Source: Staphylococcus schweitzeri (GTDB lineage Bacteria; Bacillota; Bacilli; Staphylococcales; Staphylococcaceae). Taken from it: DNA of 64,000 bases. Shown one piece after another: positions 1 to 9,964 of this stretch. The position numbers and the translations under genes are program-made. How positions within the stretch are numbered: position 1 is the stretch's first letter; every line of letters starts with the position of its first letter. The notes under the pieces were generated by a model, which saw only the letters and a list, made by a program, of their open reading frames with translations, was not told where the DNA came from and searched no databases. The DNA is taken from the NCBI RefSeq assembly GCF_002902405.1, contig NZ_PPQS01000008.1, positions 1 to 64,000 of the forward strand, given 5' to 3'.

Positions 1-117
1 AATTAATAGAAATCAGCTTTTTTACATTGCCTAAGAACTTAATGTCCCAAGCTCATTCTTTTTCTTTTTTGTTTCTAAAATAATGAAGTGATAGGAAAAT
101 GATTAAGTTTAAATAAA

Positions 118-150
118 AATCCAACAAGATGATTGAAATCTTGTTGGATT
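118..150 (-). terminator. Rho-independent terminator of ssaA
   Basis: A perfect 13-bp inverted repeat (arms 118-130 and 138-150, loop of 7) lies just past the ssaA stop codon. Read on the minus strand it is followed by a T-rich run, the form of an intrinsic terminator. Confidence 0.9.
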
Positions 151-169
151 AAAACCCATTTATCACAAA

Positions 170-964
170 TTAGTGAATGAAGTTGTATGATGAAGCTTGG
201 CTAGCTGAGATTGTACGTGAAGTTACAACACCTGGGCCATAGCCATAGTTCATTTCTGAAACTCTTACTGAACCATTGCTGTTTACACTTTCAACGTATG
301 CAACGTGACCGTATGCACCTTGAGTTGTTTGCATGATTGCACCAGCTTTTGGCGTGTTGTTTACTGTGTAACCAGATCTTGCAGCTGCATTAGCCCAGTT
401 ACTTGCATTACCCCATGTTGAACCGATTTTACCGCCTACGCGATCAAATACGTAGTATGTACATTGACCAGTAGTGTATAAATTACGTCCTGAAGTATAA
501 CCACTTGAGATTGAACGACCATTTGATGATGGCGCCATTGTAGTAGTTACTTGAACATTGTTGCTTGAAGTGCTGTAGCTAGCACCTAAACCACCAGTAC
601 GGTAGCTGTTTGTATTGTAACTATTGTAGTTATTGTAGTTATATGATTTATAGCTATTTGAATAGTTATTGTAACTATAACCATTGTAATTGTTGTAGCT
701 ATTTGAATAGTTATTGTAACCATTGTTGTAGTTATAGCTGTAGTAGCCATTATCTTGGTTTAATTGACTTGGATGCCAGTTACCTTTCCATGTGTAATGG
801 TAGTTACCTTGTGCATCAATAGTATAAGTATAGCTGTATGATGTTGGGTCATTTGGATTATAACCATAATTATCTTGCTCAGAAGCATGAGCTTGATTTC
901 CTGATGCAATTGCGATTGTAGCGAATCCTGCAGTTGCGATAGTAGCTGTAGCGATTTTCTTCAT
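170..964 (-). CDS. ssaA: Secretory antigen SsaA, CHAP-domain peptidoglycan hydrolase
   Basis: This is a secreted 264-residue cell-wall protein. An N-terminal signal peptide (MKK, a hydrophobic Ala/Ile-rich core and an AHA-type cleavage site near residue 27) is followed by a Tyr/Asn/Ser-rich low-complexity region at about residues 60-125. The C-terminal CHAP amidase/endopeptidase domain spans about residues 155-264, with the likely catalytic Cys168 in [10 protein letters not shown] and His220 in YGHVAYVES. SsaA proteins are believed to cleave staphylococcal peptide cross-bridges and belong to the WalKR regulon. The low-complexity linker carries a 15-residue tandem repeat. The start is supported by AGGAGG seven to nine bases upstream. 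It is monocistronic, with its own terminator. CHAP assignment is firm; the exact bond cleaved is inferred from the family. Confidence 0.95.
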   Translation of the reverse strand: MKKIATATIATAGFATIAIASGNQAHASEQDNYGYNPNDPTSYSYTYTIDAQGNYHYTWKGNWHPSQLNQDNGYYSYNYNNGYNNYSNSYNNYNGYSYNNYSNSYKSYNYNNYNSYNTNSYRTGGLGASYSTSSNNVQVTTTMAPSSNGRSISSGYTSGRNLYTTGQCTYYVFDRVGGKIGSTWGNASNWANAAARSGYTVNNTPKAGAIMQTTQGAYGHVAYVESVNSNGSVRVSEMNYGYGPGVVTSRTISASQASSYNFIH

Positions 965-1571
965 TGTAAAAATATCCTCCTAAAAATTTTAAAACTAAAT
1001 ATTTTCGTACTGTCCGTGTGACAAATTAATTTAAAAGTTATCTCTCGTTATTAAACGACAAGAAAGACTATAACAGAAAATGGCGTCTTTGTGTGCTTTG
1101 TTAACGTTTTGTAATTTTTTGCTAATATCTTGACACAATAGAATTGTAAAAGTATAAGAAATTGCATTTTGCAAAACTTATAACTACGGCATTCTTTATA
1201 AAAACAGAATGTTGAGAAAATAATGGCGTTACATAAATGTAATATTACTGAAAATTCAAAATGAATATTTATTGCATAATGATGGACTTTTAATCAGAAA
1301 ATGCATAAAAATATGACACGAACGATCAAGTTTTTAGTAATATCAAAAGCTTTATGATTTGGATGAAAATGTATATATTATGGATAAAATATCCTTTTTT
1401 AGCATAAAAAAATGTTTTAATAAAAGTGTTATTTGATATAATCGATTTATGTTTTGTTACTGCTAATAAACTTGTGGCGATATAATTGTTAGTGAATATT
1501 AGATGTTGACAATTGATTTGATAAAGATAAAAAGGGGTAAATCAATATATTTGTATATGTGAGGATGTAAG
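965..1571. other. Divergent intergenic region between ssaA and the AraC-type gene
   Basis: This AT-rich 607-bp stretch has no convincing reading frame. Its left half holds the ssaA leader, promoter and WalR box. The right half must carry the promoter of the AraC-type gene. A TATAAT at 1481-1486 and a TTGACA at 1504-1509 are candidate elements, but neither has a well-spaced partner, so no start site can be assigned. Confidence 0.6.
1099..1115. promoter_or_regulatory. WalR (YycF) box upstream of ssaA
   Basis: The sequence TGTTAA-CGTTT-TGTAAT fits the published WalR direct-repeat pattern of two TGTWAH hexamers separated by five bases. It lies about 135 bases before the ssaA start, just upstream of a -10-like TATAGT read on the minus strand at 1072-1067. 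The matching -35 position is poor, as expected for an activated promoter. ssaA is an established WalKR target in S. aureus. Confidence 0.75.
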
Positions 1572-3530
1572 ATGATAGATAATTTTTCACTACATATTTT
1601 AAAGAATATGAAAGTGGGTAATGCAAAGGAAGCAAATTTAAAAATTGTATATTGGTTACAGGGCACAGGTGTAATTACTATTAATTTACAACGTTATGAA
1701 GTTAAAGCTAATGATGTCACCATTATAATGTTGAATGATTTATATCAGATTGAAAGTCATGAAGAAAGTGTTTGCTGTGTTGTTGAAATTAGTGCAAAGA
1801 CATACTTAAGATTTATGAATACTAATTGCATGGTTAGTGGTCAATTATTATCAAATGATATTGGGGGCACTTTTAGAATTTTGATAAAGTATTTAATTCA
1901 TAATCAAGTCGAACAGCAAGCAAATATAACGAATGATAAACTTATTAGTTATATGTGTGTGGAATTAATGTCTCTCAATACAAATGATCACAGATATCAC
2001 ATAGTAGCTGAGGAAGTTCATGAGTATTTAACACATAATCATCATAAAAAGATTAATAGAAAAGATGTTATAAATCATGTGAATATAACAAGTAAAGCTT
2101 TAAGTGAAATGTTTAAAGTGACACCTTACAGTAATTTTGTTCAATATTTAAATCATATTAGACTTGAGCATTGTCTAATAGATATCTTAACTTCAATGAA
2201 GCCAATAGAAGAAATAGCCAGTAATCATGGTTTTAATCACTACTCTCGTTTTATACACCTCTTTAAAGAAACATATGGTGACACTCCAAAATTAATTAGG
2301 AAAACATATAGACCAACATCTCATTCAATTAACCACTCCCAAATAGTTGATATTGATGAAAGCATAATCAAATTAATTGATGAATCAATAAATGATATGA
2401 CTAAAGTAAAAGAGATACAGGTGCCTTGGGAACCGATTGATAATCCTAAAAATTATGAGCCTAAAAACATCTATATTAAAGGAAATAGTTTTTACTGGAT
2501 TGATTATTATATGATTGAACAAATGATTCTAAGGTTAAGAGTTAATCCTGAAAATTTGTATATTATCTTAACTGTTGATGTTTCAAAAGATGAATTATCA
2601 ACTGAACAAATCAAATTATTATTGCAAAAATTTATAAATTATAGTGTCAATGTGGTCTTTAAAATTAAACACGAATATGATGAGTTATTAACGAGTTCTG
2701 AAAGAACTAGAATAGAAATACTTGTAGAAACTATTTTTAATATGACATTTGAAAGAAATAGATCAAAAATTGCATTTCTAATTTATAATTTGAAAGTGCG
2801 AGCTATACAAAAAGTTAAAAGGTTAATTAGCAATTATATTCAAAAGTTTGAGTTAATATATATTCTTGATCAAAATGAAGTTGATACACAATATGATGTC
2901 GAAATCGATTACTTAATAGATCGATTTATCGTGACTCTGACCCAATTGGAACAAATATCGGTATCTAGTTCAAAGCTGATTTGTGATTTTGATGTTATTA
3001 ATGAAAGCACGTATTCAAAAGAAATTATAACTTTATCGGATATAAGATTGATGTCTCAACTTATGGAGAATTACTCAAATTACAATGGACTTTGTATACA
3101 AATGTCTATGGTTTATGAAGTAATCAATGAAACTAGTTTGACGAAGTTATCCATGCTAATATTTATCATTAATATATTAAATCAATTACGAGGAGTGGTT
3201 ATTTATCAAAATGACACGATGATTGTAACAAAATTTAAACATGAAATTCAGTGTGTCATTTGTTTCCCTGTCGCATTGTTAAATGAGAAATCAGGCTCTG
3301 CACGTATAACTTGTAGGGGTCTTAAACAATTTAGCCATGCTGAAACTAAGCAGATTGTTTTGAGTATAGATAAAGATAAGCATACTTCCGAGAATGGTGT
3401 ATTTGTGAATGATATTATGCAACAACACAAGTTTTGGAAAGCTAATTTTATAGAAAAAAATATTTATGATCATTCATTAATGGTCTCAAGCAATAGTATT
3501 GTTCATTTGAAATATCATCTTGAGATATAG
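1572..3530 (+). CDS. AraC/XylS-family transcriptional regulator, long form
   Basis: This 652-residue regulator has three parts. An N-terminal cupin-like segment covers about residues 1-90. An AraC double helix-turn-helix domain covers about residues 147-248; its second motif includes IEEIASNHGFNHYSRFIHLF followed by the typical K-x-x-Y-G-x-T-P end. A C-terminal region of about 400 residues follows. The architecture resembles the long staphylococcal AraC regulators Rsp and Rbf rather than the 300-residue sugar-type members. The C-terminal part may be a degenerate sugar-hydrolase-like fold, but I cannot prove this. It is followed closely by sarY, 25 bases from stop to start, so the two may be co-transcribed. 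The target genes are not visible from sequence. I do not recognise a gene name with confidence. Confidence 0.85.
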   Translation: MIDNFSLHILKNMKVGNAKEANLKIVYWLQGTGVITINLQRYEVKANDVTIIMLNDLYQIESHEESVCCVVEISAKTYLRFMNTNCMVSGQLLSNDIGGTFRILIKYLIHNQVEQQANITNDKLISYMCVELMSLNTNDHRYHIVAEEVHEYLTHNHHKKINRKDVINHVNITSKALSEMFKVTPYSNFVQYLNHIRLEHCLIDILTSMKPIEEIASNHGFNHYSRFIHLFKETYGDTPKLIRKTYRPTSHSINHSQIVDIDESIIKLIDESINDMTKVKEIQVPWEPIDNPKNYEPKNIYIKGNSFYWIDYYMIEQMILRLRVNPENLYIILTVDVSKDELSTEQIKLLLQKFINYSVNVVFKIKHEYDELLTSSERTRIEILVETIFNMTFERNRSKIAFLIYNLKVRAIQKVKRLISNYIQKFELIYILDQNEVDTQYDVEIDYLIDRFIVTLTQLEQISVSSSKLICDFDVINESTYSKEIITLSDIRLMSQLMENYSNYNGLCIQMSMVYEVINETSLTKLSMLIFIINILNQLRGVVIYQNDTMIVTKFKHEIQCVICFPVALLNEKSGSARITCRGLKQFSHAETKQIVLSIDKDKHTSENGVFVNDIMQQHKFWKANFIEKNIYDHSLMVSSNSIVHLKYHLEI

Positions 3531-3555
3531 GCATGGTTTAAGAGAGGTTTTAAAA

Positions 3556-4293
3556 ATGTCTAAATTTAAAGTTAAACGTTTAACTGCACATATACTAATG
3601 TTGAAAGTCATTAATGACATGCTGAAGTATTCATTTCATCTTACATTAACTCAAGTGAAATTGCTTAATCTGTTAGTCAAATCTGATGGACTTAAATCAA
3701 AAGTACCGTCAATTGATTGCTTGTTAAAATTGAATGAAATTCAATCTAAAATAGCTTTGTTTCAAATGTTAAGTTATTTAAATAACCATCAATGGCTATC
3801 TAAACAAAGAGATCAACGAGATCAGCGTAAGTTGAAGATAGCTTTAAATAAAAACCATATGAATAAAATAGAATATATGAATAATGAAGTTAATGATTAT
3901 ATAGAACGCTATTTTGCTCAATATACACTTCAAACAACTAGTGATTATGTTAATTATTTATTAAGATGTAAGGATTTGTTAGAGAGGTTGAAGTGTTATC
4001 TGAATATATGCCAATTAACATTAGAAGAGCTGTATGTCTTAGGAATATTATACTTACATCAGGGGCAATTAACAGTTAAAGAATTACAAGGAGAATTTCA
4101 TCATCCAATTTTTAGCATCAGCCCAATTTTAAAAACTTTGATCATAAAACAATTGGTTCAAAAAGAACGTTGCGAATTAGATGAAAGGCGAGTCATTATA
4201 ATAATTAAACGAGAACAGTTTTCTAAAGTCACTAAGCTTATTCATGCATGTTATAATTATCTCGAAAAAGGAATACAAGACAAGGAAAAATAA
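3556..4293 (+). CDS. sarY: SarA-family two-domain regulator SarY
   Basis: A 245-residue protein with two tandem SarA/MarR-type winged-helix halves, the layout of SarS, SarU and SarY. The N-terminal half contains the family signature around QRDQRDQRKLKIALN (about residues 80-100). The C-terminal half ends with the equivalent QKERCELDERRVIIIIKRE (about residues 200-220); both are wing segments. The ATG at 3556 is preferred over an upstream in-frame start because GAGAGG sits about eight bases before it and SarA-family proteins start close to this point. Identification as SarY rests on the two-domain length and the position between ssaA and sarR. Its targets are poorly defined in the literature. 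Confidence 0.85.
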   Translation: MSKFKVKRLTAHILMLKVINDMLKYSFHLTLTQVKLLNLLVKSDGLKSKVPSIDCLLKLNEIQSKIALFQMLSYLNNHQWLSKQRDQRDQRKLKIALNKNHMNKIEYMNNEVNDYIERYFAQYTLQTTSDYVNYLLRCKDLLERLKCYLNICQLTLEELYVLGILYLHQGQLTVKELQGEFHHPIFSISPILKTLIIKQLVQKERCELDERRVIIIIKREQFSKVTKLIHACYNYLEKGIQDKEK

Positions 4294-4356
4294 TGTTAGG
4301 CTTGTATACTATTGGTCTACGAGACATAGTTCGTAGATTTAAATGGGAGGGATAAT

Positions 4357-4683
4357 ATGATTTTAGATAATGTGAATCCAAATGATTTATTTCCAACAGA
4401 GAAAAAGGGACCTTCAGTGCTAGGAATAATTGAGTATCAAGTTCATGGTAATAACGAATTTGAAGGTGCATTTATTGCTACGAATGAACGTTTAATTATG
4501 AATGTAGATATGAACGGGCAATTTTATTATAGAAGTATTAGCTATAATGAAGTAGAAGCAATAGATTATGATGGACAGACAATAACTTTTAAGTTTAATA
4601 TTGGTAAAGTACCTATGTATGATATTAAAAGTGATAATGTCGAATCATTTGTTGAATATGTAAAACAACATATGATAGTATAG
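4357..4683 (+). CDS. Small PH-like domain protein
   Basis: A 108-residue soluble protein with no signal peptide or membrane segment. The core resembles bacterial PH-like domains of the YokE/YvbH type: a beta-rich stretch with GAFIATNERLIMNVDMNG, then YRSISYNEVEAIDYD, and a C-terminal helix. The start is supported by GGGAGGG eight bases upstream. It sits between sarY and sarR and is followed by a strong terminator. Function is unknown; PH-like folds of this kind are often linked to envelope or stress responses, but nothing here shows that. Known simply as a conserved hypothetical protein in S. aureus. Confidence 0.75.
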   Translation: MILDNVNPNDLFPTEKKGPSVLGIIEYQVHGNNEFEGAFIATNERLIMNVDMNGQFYYRSISYNEVEAIDYDGQTITFKFNIGKVPMYDIKSDNVESFVEYVKQHMIV

Positions 4684-5100
4684 TATCAATGTATGTAGGT
4701 TGATATGAAGAGTTCGAATCGTAACCCATCGCATTAAATGGCATGCGTTATGATTTAAAGCTCTTCTTTTTTTATTTTAAATATTTAGTGAACAAGTCAT
4801 CAATTTAATATGAAAAATATCAAATCAAACTCGTTGCTATTTAAGTGCATTTTAAAACTTTAAATATCAAATAAGATACAAAATATTCAGACTAATAATT
4901 TTGAATTTGGCAAAATATCTTAAACGTCAAATTATTATAAGAAATAAATGTATAAATCCATATTCTAGTAATAAAAATATTGAATTTTTATACTTATTTG
5001 TTTAGAATAAACTTTATAACATAGTTGGATAGAGTTTCGATTTAATAAATACATGTGAACCTTGCTACAACAAGATGTGCATCAGAGGAGTGGTTTAATA
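4684..5100. other. Intergenic region upstream of sarR
   Basis: Apart from the terminator near its left end, this 417-bp region is very AT-rich non-coding sequence with many near-promoter matches. It should hold the sarR promoters; published work describes more than one for sarR. I could not single out one -35/-10 pair. Confidence 0.5.
4707..4772 (+). terminator. Rho-independent terminator after the PH-like gene
   Basis: GAAGAG at 4707-4712 pairs with CTCTTC at 4761-4766, with an inner imperfect stem (AATCGTAAC against GTTATGATT). A run of seven or more T residues follows. It closes the transcript from the AraC/sarY/PH-like side. Confidence 0.85.
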
Positions 5101-5448
5101 ATGAGTAAAATTAATGACATTAATGATTTAGTCAACGCAACATTTCAAGTTAAGAAATTTTTCAGAGATACAAAGAAAAAATACAATTTGAACTATGAAG
5201 AGATTTATATTTTAAATCATATTTTAAAAAGTGAGTCTAACGAAATCTCTTCTAAAGAGATTGCTAAATGTTCAGAGTTCAAGCCTTACTATTTAACTAA
5301 AGCTTTACAAAAGCTTAAAGATTTAAAATTATTATCTAAGAAAAGAAGTTTACACGACGAAAGAACAGTAATCGTTTTTGTTACAGATACACAAAAAGCA
5401 AATATTCAAAAATTGATTTCAGAATTAGAAGAATACATTAAAAATTAA
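5101..5448 (+). CDS. sarR: SarA-family regulator SarR
   Basis: A 115-residue single winged-helix protein of the SarA family, with the recognition segment [20 protein letters not shown] and the wing [16 protein letters not shown]. SarR is a dimeric DNA-binding protein known to bind the sar and agr promoters and lower SarA expression. The ATG at 5101 gives the length of the crystallised protein. A longer in-frame start at 5062 lacks a good ribosome-binding site, whereas GAGGAG precedes 5101. Compared with the S. aureus sequence I remember, positions near residues 28, 43, 84 and 92 look substituted. The identification is secure. Confidence 0.95.
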   Translation: MSKINDINDLVNATFQVKKFFRDTKKKYNLNYEEIYILNHILKSESNEISSKEIAKCSEFKPYYLTKALQKLKDLKLLSKKRSLHDERTVIVFVTDTQKANIQKLISELEEYIKN

Positions 5449-5573
5449 ATCAAGGTTAATTGCGTTTAATAGCATTGAACAATAATGATTTATTAAAACG
5501 AAAGTCATTTATTCAGCATTGGGACATAATATTAACTTAAAATTTAAATATTGAAGATGCTTTAATTAAAGTT

Positions 5574-5632
5574 AAAGACTAGTAATACCTTATTTCATCA
5601 CGGTAAGAGTGAAGATAAGTACACTAGTCTTT
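5574..5632 (+). terminator. Terminator between convergent sarR and ureD
   Basis: Perfect 10-bp arms AAAGACTAGT (5574-5583) and ACTAGTCTTT (5623-5632) enclose an imperfect inner stem and are followed by TTTTTATTTT. The opposite strand also has a weaker T-rich tail, so it may stop transcription from both sarR and the urease operon. Confidence 0.85.
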
Positions 5633-5638
5633 TTTATT

Positions 5639-6475
5639 TTAATATTTTCTTAGAAAATCAAGTTTGCGATCGTAAATGTTTTCTGCAATATAGCTTTGAA
5701 TTGCACCTAGTAATTTCTCAATAACTTGGGTACGGTGTGCTAGAATTCTAACTGCAAAACCGTGTGTAGGTAATTGAGATATTGCAATGCGACAATCGAA
5801 TATAGAAGCTAAAGGTTGAATAGTTTCATATACTTTGTCAATTAACTTTTGGTTCACTTCACTATGAATAAAATATGCTGAGCCATAGTGAGAATAGTGT
5901 TCCATATAACCCAAATCATTAATTGATTGTTTATTTGGATCTAGTAAAAGATTATCATACGTGACGAGTTCATGATTAACATATATTTCATTAATCAAGT
6001 GCATATAGCGGTATTTAAAAGGCTCGCCATTTTTTGAATAACCTGGCGTTAAAATATCGGTATAAAATAATGAACTTGAACTATTAAGGTTGAAAGTATT
6101 GTGTTGATAAAATTCAGCATTTTCATATGCGATAATTGGATCAGCTACATACTCCAAATATGCATGGTCTTTTAATGTGAATGTTTGATACTGTTCAACA
6201 TGATCGGTAGGCGTTTTATATATTTTTGTAGCACCTTGTGACGTTAATGTCACTTTTGCGTTATCTTCGACATTAATATTCATACGGTAGCGATCGCCAT
6301 CTAAATAACCACCGCCTACGTTAACGATATAAAATGTAGGAATAGGTGATTGATTTAGATAGACTGGACGTATCACTTTAAGTGCTTTTTCGAAGAAGAT
6401 ATCACGTGATACGGATCTATTACCATCAAAAAACACTGTTATATCAAGTTGTCCAGTCCACTGTTGTTCATCCAT
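5639..6475 (-). CDS. ureD: Urease accessory protein UreD
   Basis: The last gene of the urease operon encodes 278 residues, the normal UreD size. UreD (UreH in some systems) binds the urease apoprotein and, with UreF and UreG, forms the platform for lysine carbamylation and nickel insertion. Family features visible are the early [19 protein letters not shown] segment and [16 protein letters not shown], which match the conserved GG-hydrophobic-GD and T-x-Q-x-x-x-K-x-Y motifs. Its start overlaps the ureG stop by one base (TAATG), suggesting translational coupling. There is no membrane segment; it acts in the cytoplasm. Confidence 0.97.
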   Translation of the reverse strand: MDEQQWTGQLDITVFFDGNRSVSRDIFFEKALKVIRPVYLNQSPIPTFYIVNVGGGYLDGDRYRMNINVEDNAKVTLTSQGATKIYKTPTDHVEQYQTFTLKDHAYLEYVADPIIAYENAEFYQHNTFNLNSSSSLFYTDILTPGYSKNGEPFKYRYMHLINEIYVNHELVTYDNLLLDPNKQSINDLGYMEHYSHYGSAYFIHSEVNQKLIDKVYETIQPLASIFDCRIAISQLPTHGFAVRILAHRTQVIEKLLGAIQSYIAENIYDRKLDFLRKY

Positions 6476-7089
6476 TATGATAATCCTTTAAGCAGTGTGT
6501 CGCGTTCAATCCAATCAATAACCTCATCTAAGCCTTCATCAGTTTTTAAGTTAGTGAAGGCAAATGGGCGATTACCACGGAACACTTTAGTATCTTTAGC
6601 CATTTGTTCAAGTGATGCACCAACATAAGGTGCTAAATCAGTTTTATTAATGACGAAGAAATCAGATTTAATCATACCTTGTCCACCTTTACGTGGAATC
6701 TTTTCACCTTGAGCAACGTCAATAATATAAATTGAAAAATCAACAAGCTCAGGGCTGAATGTTGCTGCTAAGTTATCACCACCAGATTCAATGAAGATTA
6801 ATTCAATATCATCATGACGTTCCAATAGTTCATCAATTGCTGCGAAGTTCATAGAAGCATCTTCACGAATAGCTGTGTGAGGACAACCTCCTGTTTCAAC
6901 ACCAATAATACGATCCTCTGGTAAAACACCAGTGTTAACTAATATTTTTTCGTCTTCTTTAGTATAAATATCATTTGTAATAACGCCAATACTCATTTCT
7001 TTGGAAAGACGTCTTACTACTTTTTCAATTAATTGTGTTTTACCTGCTCCAACAGGTCCACCAATACCAATTTTAATCGGATTTGCCAC
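6475..7089 (-). CDS. ureG: Urease accessory GTPase UreG
   Basis: A 204-residue SIMIBI-class GTPase that delivers nickel to urease with energy from GTP hydrolysis. The P-loop [13 protein letters not shown] is at about residues 8-20, the metal-binding Cys-Pro-His motif is in [19 protein letters not shown] (about residues 64-82), a Walker B-like [14 protein letters not shown] follows, and the guanine-specificity motif NKTD lies in [14 protein letters not shown] (about residues 146-159). All catalytic motifs are intact. It lies 12 bases after ureF and is coupled to ureD. Confidence 0.98.
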   Translation of the reverse strand: MANPIKIGIGGPVGAGKTQLIEKVVRRLSKEMSIGVITNDIYTKEDEKILVNTGVLPEDRIIGVETGGCPHTAIREDASMNFAAIDELLERHDDIELIFIESGGDNLAATFSPELVDFSIYIIDVAQGEKIPRKGGQGMIKSDFFVINKTDLAPYVGASLEQMAKDTKVFRGNRPFAFTNLKTDEGLDEVIDWIERDTLLKGLS

Positions 7090-7101
7090 AATTATAACCT
7101 C

Positions 7102-7791
7102 CTATGATATGAAAATTCTGACATTGACGTTTTCATGCGCCATTTGGTTTAGCTCTAAACCAGGCGCTGTCATGCCGAAATCAGACTCTTTTAATTCGAA
7201 AATATATTTCCTCGTTGCTTCGATATAAGGAATCAAATGAGTAACCACTTGCTGACCAGCAGTTTGTCCAAGTGGGATAGCACGAACAGCATTTTGAGTT
7301 AAACTTGAAACATTTTGATATAAGTAATAATCAATAATTGTTTCAATATCTACATCTAAATAGTGTCCTAACATTGTAAAACATATTGCTGGATTTAATT
7401 TTGCATGTTTCTCTTCCATTTGTTGGTGATACCAAGTTATCCACTCGCTATCATATAGTTCTAATGCTAATTTAACCATACGCGTACCCATTTGTTTTGC
7501 GCCAACACGCGTTTCTTTAGGTAAATTCTGAACAAATAATAGTTTGTCTATTTTTAATACTTTTTGCGCATCATTATTTTCTAATGCATCATAAACTAAC
7601 CGCATTGCTAAACCATCAGAATAGGTGAGTTGTTCTGTTAAAAACATTTTTAGCCATGCAATAAATGTTTGGTCATCATGAATCACATTTCTTTGAATGT
7701 ATGTTTCAAGACCAAACGAATGACTGAATGCGCCTGTTGGAAACTGTGAATCGCAGAACTGAAATAATCTTAAATGCTTATGCTCAATCAT
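7102..7791 (-). CDS. ureF: Urease accessory protein UreF
   Basis: A 229-residue all-helical protein that regulates UreG during urease maturation. The N-terminal motif [20 protein letters not shown] (about residues 11-30) and the later [16 protein letters not shown] (about residues 168-183) are hallmark UreF segments. Its first codons overlap the end of ureE by eight bases. Length and order are typical, and nothing appears truncated. Confidence 0.97.
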   Translation of the reverse strand: MIEHKHLRLFQFCDSQFPTGAFSHSFGLETYIQRNVIHDDQTFIAWLKMFLTEQLTYSDGLAMRLVYDALENNDAQKVLKIDKLLFVQNLPKETRVGAKQMGTRMVKLALELYDSEWITWYHQQMEEKHAKLNPAICFTMLGHYLDVDIETIIDYYLYQNVSSLTQNAVRAIPLGQTAGQQVVTHLIPYIEATRKYIFELKESDFGMTAPGLELNQMAHENVNVRIFIS

Positions 7792-8236
7792 GAGAATGTC
7801 CTATATGTCTGAAGGCTTTATTAACTTTACGATCTTCATGAACATATGGAATACCTAGACTTTTTAATAAATCTTCTACTAAATAATCGTATTGTACTAA
7901 CATTTCAGTTTCTGTAAATTGCGCAGGTAAATGACGGTTTCCTAGTTGATGTGCAATATCACCCATTTCTTGTAGTATTCGTGGTTGAATGACTAAGACA
8001 TCTTCTGAATTTACATCAACAATAATCATATTATGGTCATCAGCATATAAAATATCTCCGTATTGCAAGTCGATTGGTTGTTTTAAACGGATACCAATTT
8101 CATTACCATGATCTGTAACGACTCTTTGAATACGTTTAACGAGATCCGAGTTTTCAAGATAGACTTTTTCAACATGCTTTTGCTTTTCTGAATCTGATAA
8201 ATTGGCAATATTGCCTTGAATTTCTTCTATAATCAT
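7784..8236 (-). CDS. ureE: Urease nickel metallochaperone UreE
   Basis: A 150-residue UreE with an N-terminal peptide-binding domain and a C-terminal metal-binding domain. The conserved [16 protein letters not shown] (about residues 91-106) contains the dimer-interface histidines that bind nickel. Unlike UreE of Klebsiella, the C-terminus is not a long His-rich tail. It ends in only a few histidines (HIGHSHD), so nickel storage capacity is probably small. It lies 12 bases after ureC and overlaps ureF. Confidence 0.97.
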   Translation of the reverse strand: MIIEEIQGNIANLSDSEKQKHVEKVYLENSDLVKRIQRVVTDHGNEIGIRLKQPIDLQYGDILYADDHNMIIVDVNSEDVLVIQPRILQEMGDIAHQLGNRHLPAQFTETEMLVQYDYLVEDLLKSLGIPYVHEDRKVNKAFRHIGHSHD

Positions 8237-8248
8237 TTTATGTTCCTC

Positions 8249-9964
8249 CTAGAATAAGAAGTATCTTTGAGTTAATGGTAACTCTGTTGCTGCTTGACTT
8301 GTAATTTTTTCACCATCTACATATACTTCATACGTTTGTGGGTCAACATCCAAATTAGGGGTTGCACTATTATTTTTCATATCTGCTTTAGATAATTGTC
8401 TAATATTTTTAACAGGGCGCACCATGCGTTTTAAGTTTAATGCACGATTAATACCATTTTCATAAGCAGTTTTAGATACGAATGTCATTGATGTGCTAGT
8501 AATATTACCACCATATTGACCATACATTTTACGATATTTCTGTGGTTCAGATGTGGGAATAGAACCGTTGGCATCTCCGTTAACGGCCGAATTGATTAAA
8601 CCACCTTTTACGATTAATTCAGGTTTAACACCGAAGAATATTGGATCCCATAAAACGATATCAGCCAGTTTGCCAGGCTCGATAGAACCCACATATTCAG
8701 AAATACCATGTGTAATGGCTGGGTTAATTGTATATTTAGCAATATAACGTTTAATACGATTATTATCATTATGTTCAAAGTCGCCATCTAATGGACCACG
8801 TTGTTCTTTCATACGGTGCGCCACTTGCCATGTTCTTGTAATAACTTCACCTACACGTCCCATAGCCTGTGAATCAGAACTAATCATACTAAATACACCC
8901 ATATCTTGAAGTACATCTTCTGCAGCGATTGTTTCTTTACGAATACGAGAGTCAGCAAATGCAATATCTTCTGGAATAGCGGCATTTAAATGGTGAGTAA
9001 TCATGACCATATCTAAATGTTCGTCTACTGTATTTTGCGTATATGGTAATGTTGGATTCGTAGATGAAGGTAATATATTTGAAAAAGCTGCTGATTTAAT
9101 TAAATCAGGGGCATGTCCGCCACCAGCGCCTTCGGTATGATACATGTGAAGTACACGGTCTTTTACTGCTGCCATCGTGTCTTCCATAAATCCTGCTTCA
9201 TTTAGTGTATCGGCATGTAAGGCGATTTGAACATCAAATTCATCAGCAACATCTAAAGCATTGCTTAAAGCTGATGGTGTTGCACCCCAGTCTTCATGTA
9301 CTTTTAAACCAATTGCACCTGCATTGATTTGTTCGATAAGTGCAGTTGGGTTTGTTGCTTGTCCTTTACCAGTAAAGCCAACGTTGATTGGTAAACCTTC
9401 TGCAGCTTCTAACATTCTATGAATATGCCAAGGGCCAGGTGTTACAGTAGTAGCTTTTGATCCTTCTGAAGCACCAGTACCGCCACCAATATGCGTTGTG
9501 ATACCGCTTTCGAGTGCTACTTCTGCTTGTTCAGGATTGATAAAATGAACGTGTGTATCTATACCACCAGCAGTTACGATTTTACCTTCTGCTGCAATAA
9601 CATCTGTAGTAGAACCAATAATAATGTCGACATTATCCATTATATCTGGGTTGCCGGCATTACCGATTGCAAAGATATAACCGTTTTTAATACCTATATC
9701 TGCTTTTACAACTTTATCGTAATCGATAATAACGGCATTAGAAATAACTAAGTCTGCTACATTAACATCATCACGTGTTACACGAGGATTTTGAGCCATA
9801 CCGTCACGGATAGATTTACCACCACCGAAAGTAGCTTCTTCACCATATACTGCGTAATCCTTTTCAATTTGTGCAAACAAGTTTGTATCACCTAATCGAA
9901 TGGAATCTCCTACAGTTGGACCATATAAACTCGTATATTGATTTTGAGTCATTTTAAAGCTCAT
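8249..9964 (-). CDS. ureC: Urease subunit alpha (catalytic)
   Basis: A 571-residue catalytic subunit that hydrolyses urea to ammonia and carbamate at a dinuclear nickel centre. The nickel-binding HVHF is at about residues 137-140, and the carbamylated lysine is Lys221 in [12 protein letters not shown]. Further ligands lie in [11 protein letters not shown] and in [15 protein letters not shown]. The mobile-flap motif reads MITHHLN, with Thr323 where the Klebsiella enzyme has the reactive Cys319; staphylococcal ureases are known for this difference. The start codon overlaps the ureB stop (ATGA). The gene is intact and full length. Confidence 0.99.
   Translation of the reverse strand: MSFKMTQNQYTSLYGPTVGDSIRLGDTNLFAQIEKDYAVYGEEATFGGGKSIRDGMAQNPRVTRDDVNVADLVISNAVIIDYDKVVKADIGIKNGYIFAIGNAGNPDIMDNVDIIIGSTTDVIAAEGKIVTAGGIDTHVHFINPEQAEVALESGITTHIGGGTGASEGSKATTVTPGPWHIHRMLEAAEGLPINVGFTGKGQATNPTALIEQINAGAIGLKVHEDWGATPSALSNALDVADEFDVQIALHADTLNEAGFMEDTMAAVKDRVLHMYHTEGAGGGHAPDLIKSAAFSNILPSSTNPTLPYTQNTVDEHLDMVMITHHLNAAIPEDIAFADSRIRKETIAAEDVLQDMGVFSMISSDSQAMGRVGEVITRTWQVAHRMKEQRGPLDGDFEHNDNNRIKRYIAKYTINPAITHGISEYVGSIEPGKLADIVLWDPIFFGVKPELIVKGGLINSAVNGDANGSIPTSEPQKYRKMYGQYGGNITSTSMTFVSKTAYENGINRALNLKRMVRPVKNIRQLSKADMKNNSATPNLDVDPQTYEVYVDGEKITSQAATELPLTQRYFLF

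Noticed and set aside
640-760. CRISPR-like regularly spaced repeats
   Set aside because: The repeats are in-frame coding repeats of the ssaA linker; spacers are not unique and no cas genes are near.
610-822. Plus-strand frame of 70 codons opposite ssaA, rich in Tyr, Cys and Asn
   Set aside because: It is the mirror of the repetitive Tyr/Asn tract of ssaA; no ribosome site and no protein-like composition.
9491-9751. Plus-strand frame opposite ureC
   Set aside because: Cys/Tyr/Asn-rich shadow of a highly conserved gene on the other strand.
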